A stretch of 64,000 bases of DNA, from the NCBI GenBank assembly GCA_041397645.1, contig JAWKWE010000005.1:124001-188000 (forward strand), given 5' to 3'. The notes under the pieces are model-generated. The model was not told where the DNA came from. It ran no database searches and saw only the letters and a list, made by a program, of their open reading frames with translations. Below are positions 7,581 through 16,033 of this stretch, one piece after another. The translations under genes and the position numbers were made by a program. Source of the stretch: Hyphomicrobiaceae bacterium (lineage in GTDB: Bacteria; Pseudomonadota; Alphaproteobacteria; Rhizobiales; Hyphomicrobiaceae). Each line of letters opens with the position of its first letter. Position 1 is the stretch's first letter.

Positions 7581-8168
7581 CTAGCGAAGCGACTTTGGTG
7601 CGCACGTCGCCTTGGTCAGTCCGGCCTGAGCTATCGCAGAATACGACAAGCCCTTATCGGGTGCCCGCACGACGACGAGGCCTCGGCGTACCGGCACTGT
7701 GAGCGGCGCCTCGGCGGTGCTCATTTTGCCCCGCGCTTCCGGTGTCAGTCCCATAAAGCGATCGTCGCCCGGAACGAGTGTGAGCGCGATATCGGTCACG
7801 CGCCCGACTGGAGCTGCGGCGAAATAGGCCGACGTTCCATCGCGGTCGAAGACGCCGATGGTCCAGCCGTGATCGGGCAGCTCGGCAGAAACCGAAACCG
7901 GTCCGTTGGTCGTGTCGAACCTGCACAAGGCGTAGAGTGCGTCGGTGCTCATGAAGGGCAGCACCTGTTGCCCTGGACGGATCGGCGGCAGGATCGTCAT
8001 GGTGTTGGCCGGAAGCTGGCTCGCTAACAGTTTATAGGCCGAACGCGAGGTGTCGTTCATTGCGCGTAGCGTGGTCACGATGTGAACGGCGCCGGCGACG
8101 CACAGCAGGATCGCGACAAAGTGCGCGGTGAACAGGCGTGATTGAGAAGAAGGCGCCGCCATGCTCAT
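7581..8168 (-). CDS. DUF1254-type membrane-anchored protein
   Basis: The 195-aa product has one N-terminal membrane segment (LFTAHFVAILLCVAGAVHIV) and a periplasmic part with ILPPIRPGQQVLPFMSTDAL, LCRFDTTNGPVSVSAELPD, WTIGVFDRDGTSAYFAA and a C-terminal GLVVVRAPDKGL strand. This is the partner type that accompanies DUF1214 proteins in alphaproteobacteria. Function is unknown. Its ATG (8168) overlaps the TGA of the DUF1214 gene in an ATGA, so the two are translationally coupled and probably made in equal amounts. Confidence 0.82.
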   Translation of the reverse strand: MSMAAPSSQSRLFTAHFVAILLCVAGAVHIVTTLRAMNDTSRSAYKLLASQLPANTMTILPPIRPGQQVLPFMSTDALYALCRFDTTNGPVSVSAELPDHGWTIGVFDRDGTSAYFAAAPVGRVTDIALTLVPGDDRFMGLTPEARGKMSTAEAPLTVPVRRGLVVVRAPDKGLSYSAIAQAGLTKATCAPKSLR

Positions 8169-8881
8169 GAGCAATTCTCCCGGCGAATTTCCGGCAGCAT
8201 CTTGTAGCGCTCTGCGCGTTCCTCTTCCGAAAATCCTGTCGCCGGGTCGAGCAGGCTGAACACGATGACAAGACGTCCCGCGCCGCCGGTCGGAAGCCAG
8301 TTGCCCGGACGTGCATCGCGTCCCAGCGTGATGATGTAAGAGCCGTCGGGATTGGCAGCGACGGTGTCGCTGGTGAATGCGTAACGATCTGCGTCGTTCG
8401 AGATGAGCTGGCCTCGGCTGTCGAAGACACTCAACGACCACCACAGTCCGTGAGCATAGGGACCTTCGAGCACGTAATCGCACGAGGAGTGAAGGTAGGC
8501 GCCTTCGGCATCTGAATTTGCCTCGTAGGTGCCGGCGGAATCCGACGACAACCTGAGCGCGCTGCTACGGGCGAAGTGCGCCCGCGTGTAGGGATCGGCG
8601 CTGCTTCTTCCCGCGCCCTTCCAATGTACCCACGGCCCATAATTGATGGTGGAGAGCGCCGAGCCATGATTGATCATGTAGCGTGCGGACAGCACACCGA
8701 ATGCTACGGCGATAGTGACCGCAGCCGTCGTTAGCAGGAGACGGAAGAAGGTTCTTCCAATCTGCTTCAGCCCGTCGCCGAGCGCACGCGGCAGGCGCGG
8801 CACCTTCATGCGCGGTGCACGGCGCGGCGCTTCGCTCTCAACCGTCTCGGCGGTTTCGCTGGAGATCTCATCGAGCGCCAC
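8165..8881 (-). CDS. DUF1214 domain membrane-anchored protein
   Basis: I chose GTG at 8881 because AAGGAG lies six bases upstream; ATG at 8911 and 8809 are alternatives. The 238-aa product has an acidic start, a membrane segment (FFRLLLTTAAVTIAVAFGVL) and the DUF1214 core: DPYTRAHFARSSAL, YLHSSCDYVLEG, WWSLSVFDSRGQLI, DRYAFTSDTVAANPDGSYII and RDARPGNWLPTGGAGRLVIV. Function is unknown. The start lies inside the 3' end of the PBP gene (14-base overlap), so the PBP, DUF1214 and DUF1254 genes form a tightly coupled envelope operon. Confidence 0.88.
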   Translation of the reverse strand: MALDEISSETAETVESEAPRRAPRMKVPRLPRALGDGLKQIGRTFFRLLLTTAAVTIAVAFGVLSARYMINHGSALSTINYGPWVHWKGAGRSSADPYTRAHFARSSALRLSSDSAGTYEANSDAEGAYLHSSCDYVLEGPYAHGLWWSLSVFDSRGQLISNDADRYAFTSDTVAANPDGSYIITLGRDARPGNWLPTGGAGRLVIVFSLLDPATGFSEEERAERYKMLPEIRRENCS

Positions 8882-11174
8882 GGCCAGCTCCTTCGCGTGG
8901 GCTTTCTGCATTGCCAGCGGCGGTGCGCGTCGAGCCGGTGGCGATCGGCGCACCAGCCGGTGCTGTGCGGTCTGCACGTTTGCCAGGTGTTGGCGCGCCT
9001 GGAGCGGATGGCGTGCCAGGCGTCGCCGGATTGTCGGGCGCGGGTTCAGGCAGGCCGCCAGCCTTACGCAGGGCCTGTGCAAGCTTCTTCAGCGCCTCCC
9101 GAGTTTTATCGGGTAGCAGCTTGGAGCTACGCGCATCGGCGTCCGGTTGGACTATGCCTGCTTCGATCTGAGACTGTTTGAGGGCCGCAAGCCGCGCCTG
9201 CTCGGCCACCTGCACGGGATGCGGTTGCAAACCCGGGATGGTCGGGATGTTCATGTCGGTGTGCGCGACGGCCATGACGTTATGCCAGATTGGAGCCGCT
9301 TGATGACCACCGGTGACATGGCCCATGGGCCGGTTGTCGTCGTTGCCGATCCAAACGACGCCGACGTACTTACCCGTGAAGCCGACGAACCACGCATCCT
9401 TCGGACCGGTACTCGTTCCGGTCTTGCCGGCAACGTTCGTGAAATCCAATGCCGCAGCCTTGCCGGTGCCCTCCTCGACGACGCGGTAGAGCATCTGGTT
9501 CATCTGTTCGGCGACTTGGGGGCGGACAACCTGCGGCGCGGGCGGCTCGTCGCGTTCACGTGAGTATAGCAAATCGCCCCTGGAGGTCGTTATGTCGAGG
9601 ATGCCATAGGGCTTGGCGAGCTTGCCGTCGTTGGCGAAGGTGGCAATGCCGCCTGCGTGCTCGATCAGCGTCATGCCGCCGTCGCCGAGCGCCATCGAAC
9701 AGGTTTTCTTCACGCCTGTGATGCCGAGCCGTCGGGTCATGTCGATGACCTTCTCGCGGCCAACAGCGAAGGAGAGTTCTGCGGCAACGGTGTTGAGGGA
9801 GCGTGCCAGTGCGTTCCAAAGCGGAATGCGGGCGCCCGAACCGTGGCTGCCGCCGTAGTTCTGCGGATGCCAGTTGCCGCACGAGCGCGAAGCGTCTCGC
9901 ACGGGCGTCTGCGGGCGATAGCCGTTTTCGAGCGCGGTCGCGTAAACGTAGACCTTGAACGATGAGCCGGGCTGACGGCGTGCTTTGGTGGCGCGGTTGA
10001 ACTGGCTGTCTCCGTAATCAAGGCCGCCGACGATGGCGCGCACAGCGCCGTCCGTTTCGGTGACGACTATGGCGCCCGAGCTGTAACGCAGCGCGCGGCC
10101 TTCCTTTGCGACAGCGCTCTTGAGGGCCTCTTCTGCCTTGCGCTGGAGCGACAGATCAACAGTGGTGCGCGCGGTCAACACATACTGACCCTTGCCCTGA
10201 GCAAGACGTTGCACTTCATCGAACGCCCAGTCGAGGAACCAATCCGGACTGGTGGAGTTCGTGTGGTCGATGACGCGCGCGGGGTTCATACGCGCGTTGT
10301 GAACCTGCCCGGAGGTATAGAAGCCTGCTTCCACGAGATTATCGAGCACCTCGTTGGTGCGCGCGCGCGATGCTGGCAGGTTGACGTGTGGCGCGTATTT
10401 GGTCGGCGCTTTGAACAGACCAGCCAGCATCGCCGCTTCGGCCATGGTGATGTCACGCACCGATTTGCCGAAGTAGTACTGCGAAGCCGCTTCGACGCCC
10501 ACTGCGCCGCCGCCCATGTAGGCGCGGTCGAAGTAGAGCTTCAGGATCTGTTGTTTGGTGAAGCGGCTCTCAAGGAGGAATGAGAGAAACAGCTCCTTGA
10601 TCTTGCGCTGGAAGGAGCGCTCGGACGACAGAAACAGGTTCTTGGCGAGCTGCTGCGTCAGCGTAGAGCCGCCCTGCACGACGTCGTTGGCCTGGATGTT
10701 AGTCATGAGCGCGCGAAAAGTGCCGGCGACGTCGATGCCATAATGTTCGAAGAAGCGGCGGTCTTCGGTCGCGAGGGTCGCCTTGATCAGATAGTCCGGA
10801 ATCTCGCTGAGCGGCACCGCATCGTTGTGCAAAATTCCGCGCTTGCCGATTTCGTTGCCGTTGGCATCGAGGAACTTCACGGCAAATTGCCCGGTCTGGA
10901 ATTTGCTCTCGTCAAATTCCATGAGGGCAGGAAGCGCCAGCGCATACATGGCGATGAACCCGCCAGTAGCCATGGTGACGCCCTCGGACAGGAACTCGTT
11001 GAGAAGCCGCCGCCAGCCGGTCAGCTGAAAGCGTGCAAAGAAGCTCGATCCCGCGTTCCAGCCATCCTTGATGGTGGCCCAGGTTTCAACCAGCACCGAA
11101 TTGATCTTGGAGTCGAGCCCCAGCCAATCGATGATCCGGTCGCGCCCGCCTCGCTTATGGAACCAGTCGTTCAA
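8868..11174 (-). CDS. Class A penicillin-binding protein (bifunctional glycosyltransferase/transpeptidase)
   Basis: The 768-aa protein polymerises and cross-links peptidoglycan at the inner membrane. After a cytosolic lead (RDRIIDWLGLDSKI) and a membrane segment near residue 75, the GT51 domain shows ATEDRRFFEHYGID (catalytic Glu about 135), QGGSTLTQQLAKNLF and KIKELFLSFLLE. The transpeptidase domain has the SxxK box in RQPGSSFKVYVY (about 403), SLN in ARSLNTVAAE and KTGTS in VAGKTGTSTG. The C-terminus is a long Ala/Pro/Gly-rich tail. The predicted start is TTG at 11174 with a weak ribosome binding site. It heads a three-gene operon with the DUF1214 and DUF1254 proteins. Confidence 0.95.
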   Translation of the reverse strand: MNDWFHKRGGRDRIIDWLGLDSKINSVLVETWATIKDGWNAGSSFFARFQLTGWRRLLNEFLSEGVTMATGGFIAMYALALPALMEFDESKFQTGQFAVKFLDANGNEIGKRGILHNDAVPLSEIPDYLIKATLATEDRRFFEHYGIDVAGTFRALMTNIQANDVVQGGSTLTQQLAKNLFLSSERSFQRKIKELFLSFLLESRFTKQQILKLYFDRAYMGGGAVGVEAASQYYFGKSVRDITMAEAAMLAGLFKAPTKYAPHVNLPASRARTNEVLDNLVEAGFYTSGQVHNARMNPARVIDHTNSTSPDWFLDWAFDEVQRLAQGKGQYVLTARTTVDLSLQRKAEEALKSAVAKEGRALRYSSGAIVVTETDGAVRAIVGGLDYGDSQFNRATKARRQPGSSFKVYVYATALENGYRPQTPVRDASRSCGNWHPQNYGGSHGSGARIPLWNALARSLNTVAAELSFAVGREKVIDMTRRLGITGVKKTCSMALGDGGMTLIEHAGGIATFANDGKLAKPYGILDITTSRGDLLYSRERDEPPAPQVVRPQVAEQMNQMLYRVVEEGTGKAAALDFTNVAGKTGTSTGPKDAWFVGFTGKYVGVVWIGNDDNRPMGHVTGGHQAAPIWHNVMAVAHTDMNIPTIPGLQPHPVQVAEQARLAALKQSQIEAGIVQPDADARSSKLLPDKTREALKKLAQALRKAGGLPEPAPDNPATPGTPSAPGAPTPGKRADRTAPAGAPIATGSTRTAAGNAESPREGAGRGAR

Positions 11175-11434
11175 AGCGTTTATCTGCCTATTCGCGCCGT
11201 CTGCCTGTTTCGTGTTAGGCTCGCGGCCGTTTTGCTGGGCTCAAGCGTGTGTTTGTCAGCCAGCGCGGACCCACGCAGCCCCCTGCGCCTTCAATTTTGC
11301 TTTTGCCCTATACGCGCCGCCTTTGTCACGTGCGCCGTTCGCGCTAAGAAGGTTTTTCCTAGCGAATCTGAAGACGACCAAATTGTGATTATTTGAAGCC
11401 GTGGGCAAGCCTTACGGCAGGAAGAGCACCCGAA

Positions 11435-11890
11435 TTGACCCGTACGCCACAGCCGTTCTGGAAAACGAAGACTTTGGAGCAGATGAGCCGTGAGGAGTGG
11501 GAATCGCTCTGTGACGGTTGCGGGCGGTGCTGCCTTGTTAAATTGGAGGATGAGGAAGACGGTCAGATCCACCTGACACGTCTGTCCTGCCGGCTGCTGC
11601 ATGTGCGCTCGTGCCGGTGCTCGCGCTACGAAGAGCGTTTTTCGCTGATGCCGGATTGCATAGAGATTACGAGAGAAAAAATCGCCAAGATCACATGGCT
11701 TCCGGTGTCTTGCGGATATCGCCGCATCCAAGAGGGGCGTGATCTGGCGTGGTGGCACCCGCTCGTTTCGGGTGATCCGGAAACCGTGCATCAGGCCGGA
11801 ATTTCGGTGCGCAGCTTCGCTATGAGCGAAGCGCGCGTGAAGGAAGTGAACTACGCCCGCTACATCATCGACGATTTCGAGCCCGCGTGA
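11435..11890 (+). CDS. YcgN family cysteine-cluster protein
   Basis: The protein matches the YcgN/UPF0260 family. It has PFWKTKTLEQMSREEWESLC, the cysteine cluster CDGCGRCCLVKLEDE, a second cysteine group RLSCRLLHVRSCRCSRY, a DCIEITREKIAKITWLPVSCGYR block and the ending EVNYARYIIDDFE. The eight or so conserved Cys suggest metal or Fe-S binding, but no reaction is known. I place the start at TTG 11435, nine bases after AGGAAGAG (11419-11426), because family members begin just before the PFW motif; TTG at 11393 would add 14 residues. It is divergent from the PBP gene. Confidence 0.9.
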   Translation: MTRTPQPFWKTKTLEQMSREEWESLCDGCGRCCLVKLEDEEDGQIHLTRLSCRLLHVRSCRCSRYEERFSLMPDCIEITREKIAKITWLPVSCGYRRIQEGRDLAWWHPLVSGDPETVHQAGISVRSFAMSEARVKEVNYARYIIDDFEPA

Positions 11891-11930
11891 GTTGGCTAAG
11901 GCCGAGGATAGGATGGGGCGGGCGAGCAAT

Positions 11931-12054
11931 TTATCCCCGCGGGATGCTGCTGCGGTACACTGGAGAATTTTGCAGTATATTCTGAAATTAATATGTGAAA
12001 TCAATATGATAGATCGAAATTGGCATTGACAGCGTAACGGTCTTGAGGCATAGT
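11931..12054 (+). promoter_or_regulatory. Candidate GTA cluster control region
   Basis: In the 306-base gap before the GTA genes I see, in order: TTATCCCCGC (11931-11940), identical to the decamer upstream of the gafY-like gene; TATATT (11976-11981), a possible -10 with no -35, placing the decamer near -50; an IHF-like site AATCAA-TATG-ATA (11999-12011, one mismatch to the consensus) in an AT-rich tract; and TTGACA-17 bases-CATAGT (12026-12054), a sigma-70-type promoter. GTA promoters in Caulobacter use GafY plus IHF, so the arrangement fits. All calls are by eye. Confidence 0.45.
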
Positions 12055-12122
12055 TCGACTATACCTCGCAATGTGTTTGATGATCAGCCTCGCTCTCAAA
12101 GCGAATAGCTTTTCAAAAGCTT

Positions 12123-12159
12123 CTGATCTGACAAGCATACCGCCTGCCAGATCAGGCGG
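12123..12159 (+). promoter_or_regulatory. Two mutually exclusive hairpins in GTA leader
   Basis: CTGATCTG (12123-12130) pairs perfectly with CAGATCAG (12148-12155). CCGCCTG (12140-12146) pairs perfectly with CAGGCGG (12153-12159). The right arms share 12153-12155 and the second left arm lies in the first loop, so only one stem can form at a time. This sits 38 bases before the first GTA start codon. There is no following T tract, so a simple intrinsic terminator is unlikely. Confidence 0.4.
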
Positions 12160-12196
12160 CGTGGCGGAAATACCAACAACCTGTGAGATCAGCACC

Positions 12197-12589
12197 ATGG
12201 CGGACCCTACCGGCTCGGCTCGCGCGGGCGCACGCAAAGGTGTGTCCAAGGGCCCGGCCCGGGCGAAGGCCAAAGGCGCGTCCAAGCGCTCGGCGGTTCG
12301 CCCGAAGGACCTCGTGCGCCGGATCTACAACACAATCGACAAGGAGCTGACCAAACTCGAAGGTCACAAGGGCGCTTCGAGCCAGGATCGCGAGCGCGCC
12401 TCGCGGGCCCTGTCGCAAATGGTGAGCAGTCTAGAGAAAGCTGTGGAGATGCAACGCGAACTGACCAAGCAGACGACGACCACCATCAAGGGCCGCGATA
12501 AGGAGGCGCTGAAACATGCGGAAGAATTGCGCCGCGAGATTGCGGACCGCCTTGAGCGCCTCCATCGCAAGCGGACAGCTGCAAAGTGA
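12197..12589 (+). CDS. Coiled-coil protein at GTA position 1, putative small terminase
   Basis: From ATG 12197 the product is 130 aa; in-frame upstream codons look non-coding. A basic, Ala/Lys-rich N-terminus (about 1-45) leads to RPKDLVRRIYNTIDKELTKL and a long charged helical stretch, RERASRALSQMVSSLEKAVE and then EALKHAEELRREIADRLERL, ending in a basic tail. The helices look like an oligomerising coiled coil. It stands where gp1 (TerS) stands in RcGTA, and its end overlaps the TerL gene by 74 bases. Assignment as TerS is by position and architecture, not by recognised homology. Confidence 0.65.
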   Translation: MADPTGSARAGARKGVSKGPARAKAKGASKRSAVRPKDLVRRIYNTIDKELTKLEGHKGASSQDRERASRALSQMVSSLEKAVEMQRELTKQTTTTIKGRDKEALKHAEELRREIADRLERLHRKRTAAK

Positions 12590-13880
12590 CCTCGCTGAAC
12601 TGAGCGCCAGAGAGCTTCAATTCCTTCGCTACGATTGGCAGCTTTGGGCGCGCGATGATCAGTTGGAGCCGTTAGATGAGCTGCGCGCGGAAGGGCAAGC
12701 CCAGGAGGCGTCGCCGCTCTGGCGGGTGTGGATGCTTCTGGGGGGGCGCGGATCCGGCAAGACGCGGGCTGGTGCAGAATGGGTCCGTGCGAAAGCCTGC
12801 GATCCTGAAAGCGGCCACGAAGCTCGCATCGCCCTGGTGGGCAAAACGATTGGCGACGTGCGCAGCGTGATGATCGAAGGCGTGTCCGGCCTGCTGGCCA
12901 TTCATCCCGCGCATGAGCGGCCCGCTCTGGAGATTTCGAAAAAGCAACTGACGTGGCCGAGTGGTGCGATTGCGCAGATGTTTGCCGCCGACGAAGCAGA
13001 GGGCCTGCGTGGACCGCAATTCACGCACGCTTGGTGCGATGAGTTGGCCAAGTGGCATCGCGGCGAGCGTGCGTGGGACATGCTGCAGTTCGCGCTGCGG
13101 GTCGGCCAGGCGCCACAAGCTGTGGTGACGACGACGCCGAAGCCGCTTCGGTTCTTGAAAAAGATCATGGAGGATACCGCAACCGTGACGGTCAGACTTG
13201 CGACCACCGACAACGCGAGCAACCTCGCGCCTGCTTTTTTGGCAGAGATGAACCGTCGATATGCAGGCTCTGCGCTGGGCCGCCAGGAGTTGCAAGGCGA
13301 GATTGTAGAAGACGCCGAATATGCGCTGTGGCGACGGCACTGGATCGAGGAAACCCGCATGGCGCACGCCCCCGAGTTGGTGCGCGTGGTCGTGGCGCTC
13401 GATCCTCCGGTGACGTCTACGCGTGCGTCCGACGCTTGCGGAATTGTGGTTGCAGGGCTCGGCGAGGATAAGCGCGCCTATGTGCTTGCAGATCGTTCGC
13501 TGCAGGGACGCGAGCCCAACGTGTGGGCCAAGGCTGCCATCGCCGCCTATGACGAGTTCGGCGCCGACGCACTCATCGCCGAAGTCAATCAGGGCGGTGA
13601 TCTGGTGGCCGGCGTGCTTCAGCAGTTCCGCGCCGGTGTGCCCGTGCGCAAAGTGTACGCAACGCGCGGCAAATATCTGCGCGCCGAGCCTGTTGCCGCC
13701 CTCTACGCGGAAGGACGCGTTGTGCATATCGGTCGCTTGGAACGGCTTGAAGATCAGATGTGTGCGTTCGGGCCTGACGGCAAAGTCGATGGCCGCAGCC
13801 CCGATCGGGTCGATGCATTGGTGTGGGCGCTGACCGAGCTGATGCTGTCTGGCGGCTCGCCGAGGATGCGAATGCTGTGA
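12516..13880 (+). CDS. terL: GTA terminase large subunit / DNA-packaging ATPase
   Basis: The 454-aa protein is the GTA headful packaging motor. Walker A is GGRGSGKT (76-83) followed by RAGAEWVRA; Walker B with catalytic acid is FTHAWCDELAKW. The coupling motif VVTTTPKPLRFLKK follows. The C-terminal RNase H-like nuclease shows VVALDPPVTS, DALIAEVNQGGD and RSPDRVDALVWALTEL. ATG at 12516 has an excellent AAGGAGG nine bases upstream, which supports the 74-base overlap with the preceding gene. It acts on the capsid portal to load random host DNA. Confidence 0.95.
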   Translation: MRKNCAARLRTALSASIASGQLQSDLAELSARELQFLRYDWQLWARDDQLEPLDELRAEGQAQEASPLWRVWMLLGGRGSGKTRAGAEWVRAKACDPESGHEARIALVGKTIGDVRSVMIEGVSGLLAIHPAHERPALEISKKQLTWPSGAIAQMFAADEAEGLRGPQFTHAWCDELAKWHRGERAWDMLQFALRVGQAPQAVVTTTPKPLRFLKKIMEDTATVTVRLATTDNASNLAPAFLAEMNRRYAGSALGRQELQGEIVEDAEYALWRRHWIEETRMAHAPELVRVVVALDPPVTSTRASDACGIVVAGLGEDKRAYVLADRSLQGREPNVWAKAAIAAYDEFGADALIAEVNQGGDLVAGVLQQFRAGVPVRKVYATRGKYLRAEPVAALYAEGRVVHIGRLERLEDQMCAFGPDGKVDGRSPDRVDALVWALTELMLSGGSPRMRML

Positions 13881-13947
13881 TCGGGTTCTTCGGCTTTCCC
13901 AAGGGGAGCGAGGACTCGAAGGCGATTTAGACCAGAGGACAACTGAA

Positions 13948-15255
13948 ATGATGCTTGTACCCGACGCCCTGCGGCGCTGGATGGTTGGCCGCGCACTGTC
14001 ATCGTTGGGGGCTTCTGCGGTTTTGGCGGGCAGTGAGAGCGCGTCTGCCGAAGCGAAAGCTTCACGCGCCAATGGGCTGGTCGCGATTGAGTCTCTTGGC
14101 GAGCCGGTCTGGAGCCCACGCGATTATGGTGCCTTTGCGCGTGAAGGCTTCATGCAGAATGCAATCGTGTATCGCTGCGTGCGTATGATTTCGGAAGCGG
14201 CGGCCTCAATTCCTCTGCTACTCTATCGTGGTAACGAAGAGATCGAGCGTCATCCTTTGCTCGATCTCATGCGTAGCCCCAGCTACGACCACACCGGGCA
14301 GGATTTTCTGGAAAGCTGGTACGGCATTCTGCTGGTTGCAGGCAACGCCTACGTCGAAGCAGTTGCAGTAGGAGGTGAGGTCCGCGAACTGCATATTCTG
14401 CGACCCGACCGGATGAAAGTGGTTCCTGGGCCGGACGGCTGGCCTGAAGGCTATGAGTACTGCGTCAGTGGTCAAACAGTGCGCTTCACCGACGAAGTTG
14501 TGCCCGGAGTGAGGCCGATCCTGCATACGCGGCTTTTTCATCCCGCCAACGATCATTATGGCTTGAGCCCGATCGAAGCTGCCGCGACCGCGATCGACAT
14601 TCACAATCAGGCCTCCAGATGGAACAAGGCGCTGCTCGACAATTCGGCGAGGCCATCGGGCGCTCTGGTTTACGCAGCCGCTAACGGCTCAATGACGGCC
14701 GAGCAATTCGAGCGACTGAAGCGCGAGCTTGAGAATTCTTATCAAGGCGCAATGCATGCGGGCCGCCCGCTCTTGCTTGAAGGCGGGCTGGACTGGAAGC
14801 CATTGTCGCTCAGTCCCAGGGATATGGACTTCATCGCGGCGAAGAACAACGCCGCCCGTGAAATTGCACTCGCTCTTGGCGTACCGCCTATGCTGCTCGG
14901 CATTCCGGGCGACAACACATATTCGAACTACGCAGAAGCTCAGCGGGCGTTCTGGCGGCAAACCGTGCTGCCTCTCGTCAATCGAATGACTCGGGCGTTC
15001 TCTCTGTGGCTGGCCCCGTCTGATGTCGGCATCGGGCCTCAAGGTGGCGATTTGGTTCGGCCGCTTGGGAATGAAGGGGTGTCGCTGGAGCTGAAACCAG
15101 ACCTTGACCAGGTCGAGGCATTCAATCCCGAACGCGATGCCCTGTGGGCGCGGCTGCAGGCGGTGTCCTTCCTGACCGAAGATGAGAAGCGGATCGCCGC
15201 TGGTTACGGTCCGCTGAAGGAGACAGATACAGAAAGCGCGAACGGGCCCAGGTGA
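13948..15255 (+). CDS. GTA portal protein (HK97-type)
   Basis: The 435-aa product forms the dodecameric portal ring that joins head, terminase and tail (RcGTA gp3). It shows the HK97 portal pattern: FMQNAIVYRCVRMISEAAAS, PLLDLMRSPSYDHTGQDFLE, GNAYVEAVAVGGEVRELHIL then RPDRMKVV, HYGLSPIEAAATAIDIHNQA, RPSGALVYAAANGSM, AKNNAAREIALALGVPPML and NTYSNYAEAQRAFWRQTVLP. The start has AGAGGA nine bases upstream. It lies between terminase and prohead protease as in all known GTA and HK97-like head modules. Confidence 0.96.
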   Translation: MMLVPDALRRWMVGRALSSLGASAVLAGSESASAEAKASRANGLVAIESLGEPVWSPRDYGAFAREGFMQNAIVYRCVRMISEAAASIPLLLYRGNEEIERHPLLDLMRSPSYDHTGQDFLESWYGILLVAGNAYVEAVAVGGEVRELHILRPDRMKVVPGPDGWPEGYEYCVSGQTVRFTDEVVPGVRPILHTRLFHPANDHYGLSPIEAAATAIDIHNQASRWNKALLDNSARPSGALVYAAANGSMTAEQFERLKRELENSYQGAMHAGRPLLLEGGLDWKPLSLSPRDMDFIAAKNNAAREIALALGVPPMLLGIPGDNTYSNYAEAQRAFWRQTVLPLVNRMTRAFSLWLAPSDVGIGPQGGDLVRPLGNEGVSLELKPDLDQVEAFNPERDALWARLQAVSFLTEDEKRIAAGYGPLKETDTESANGPR

Positions 15256-15307
15256 GGCTTTTCCAGCCCGACAAATTCCAAGCAAACAATTGACCAACGG
15301 AGCGAAC

Positions 15308-16009
15308 ATGAGTGCGCGCGCCCACTTCCTCATGCCTGCAAGCGCGGACGTGAGCGAACCAGCCAGGCTGGAGACGAAGGAGATCCTGGAAGATGGCACC
15401 TTCGAGGGCTACGCCAGTCTTTTCGACGCCGAGGATATGGGCCGTGACGTGGTGATGCGCGGGGCTTTCTCTGAAAGCCTGCGTGCCAAGGGCGCATCGG
15501 GGATCAAGATGCTGTTCCAGCACGATCCGTCGGAACCCATCGGCGTGTGGGAAGAGATAAGGGAAGACGCGAAAGGGCTTTATGTGCGCGGCCGTCTGAT
15601 GACGGCGGTTGCAAAGGCGCGCGAGGTATTGAGCTTGATGCGGGCAGGCGCGCTCGACGGCCTTTCGATTGGCTTCAAGGCGCAGCGCACCCAACGCGAT
15701 GCGCGCACCGGCGTGCGCCGGATACTGAAACTCGATTTGTGGGAAATCTCCGTCGTCACCTTCCCGATGCTGCCGAGTGCACGGGTCGCAACCGTAAAAA
15801 TGCCGCCGCTGGTGCGCGGCAGCGTGACGACACGGGACTTCGAGCGGTGGCTTACGCGGGACGCTGGGCTGACGCGCAGCGAGGCGCGCGCGCTTGCGCG
15901 TGGCGGCCTTAAAGAGCTGAAGACGCTGCGAGAGGCGCGCCTTTTGCTGGACGATGATCCGCATTTCGCCGCCCGCGTGCGGGCCGCGGCGCGGATGCTG
16001 AAACAGTAG
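15308..16009 (+). CDS. GTA prohead protease (HK97 family, U35-type)
   Basis: The 233-aa protein matures the capsid by cutting the N-terminal part of the major capsid protein (RcGTA gp4). Motifs are GTFEGYASLFDAEDMGRDVV, the MLFQHDPSEPIGVWEEIRED strand with catalytic His, GLYVRGRLM, MRAGALDGLSIGFKAQ with the Ser region, and LDLWEISVVTFPMLPSARV. ATG at 15308 follows CGGAGCGAAC; an in-frame TTG at 15290 is less likely. A C-terminal helical tail (TRSEARALARGGLKELKTLR) is usual. Confidence 0.95.
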   Translation: MSARAHFLMPASADVSEPARLETKEILEDGTFEGYASLFDAEDMGRDVVMRGAFSESLRAKGASGIKMLFQHDPSEPIGVWEEIREDAKGLYVRGRLMTAVAKAREVLSLMRAGALDGLSIGFKAQRTQRDARTGVRRILKLDLWEISVVTFPMLPSARVATVKMPPLVRGSVTTRDFERWLTRDAGLTRSEARALARGGLKELKTLREARLLLDDDPHFAARVRAAARMLKQ

Positions 16010-16033
16010 TCAGACCTCAAAGGAAAATTGGAC

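Noticed and set aside
12672..14072. 466-aa open frame antisense to the large terminase
   Set aside because: TerL in the other direction has Walker and nuclease motifs. The antisense product is rich in Arg, His and Pro, typical of antisense frames in GC-rich DNA.
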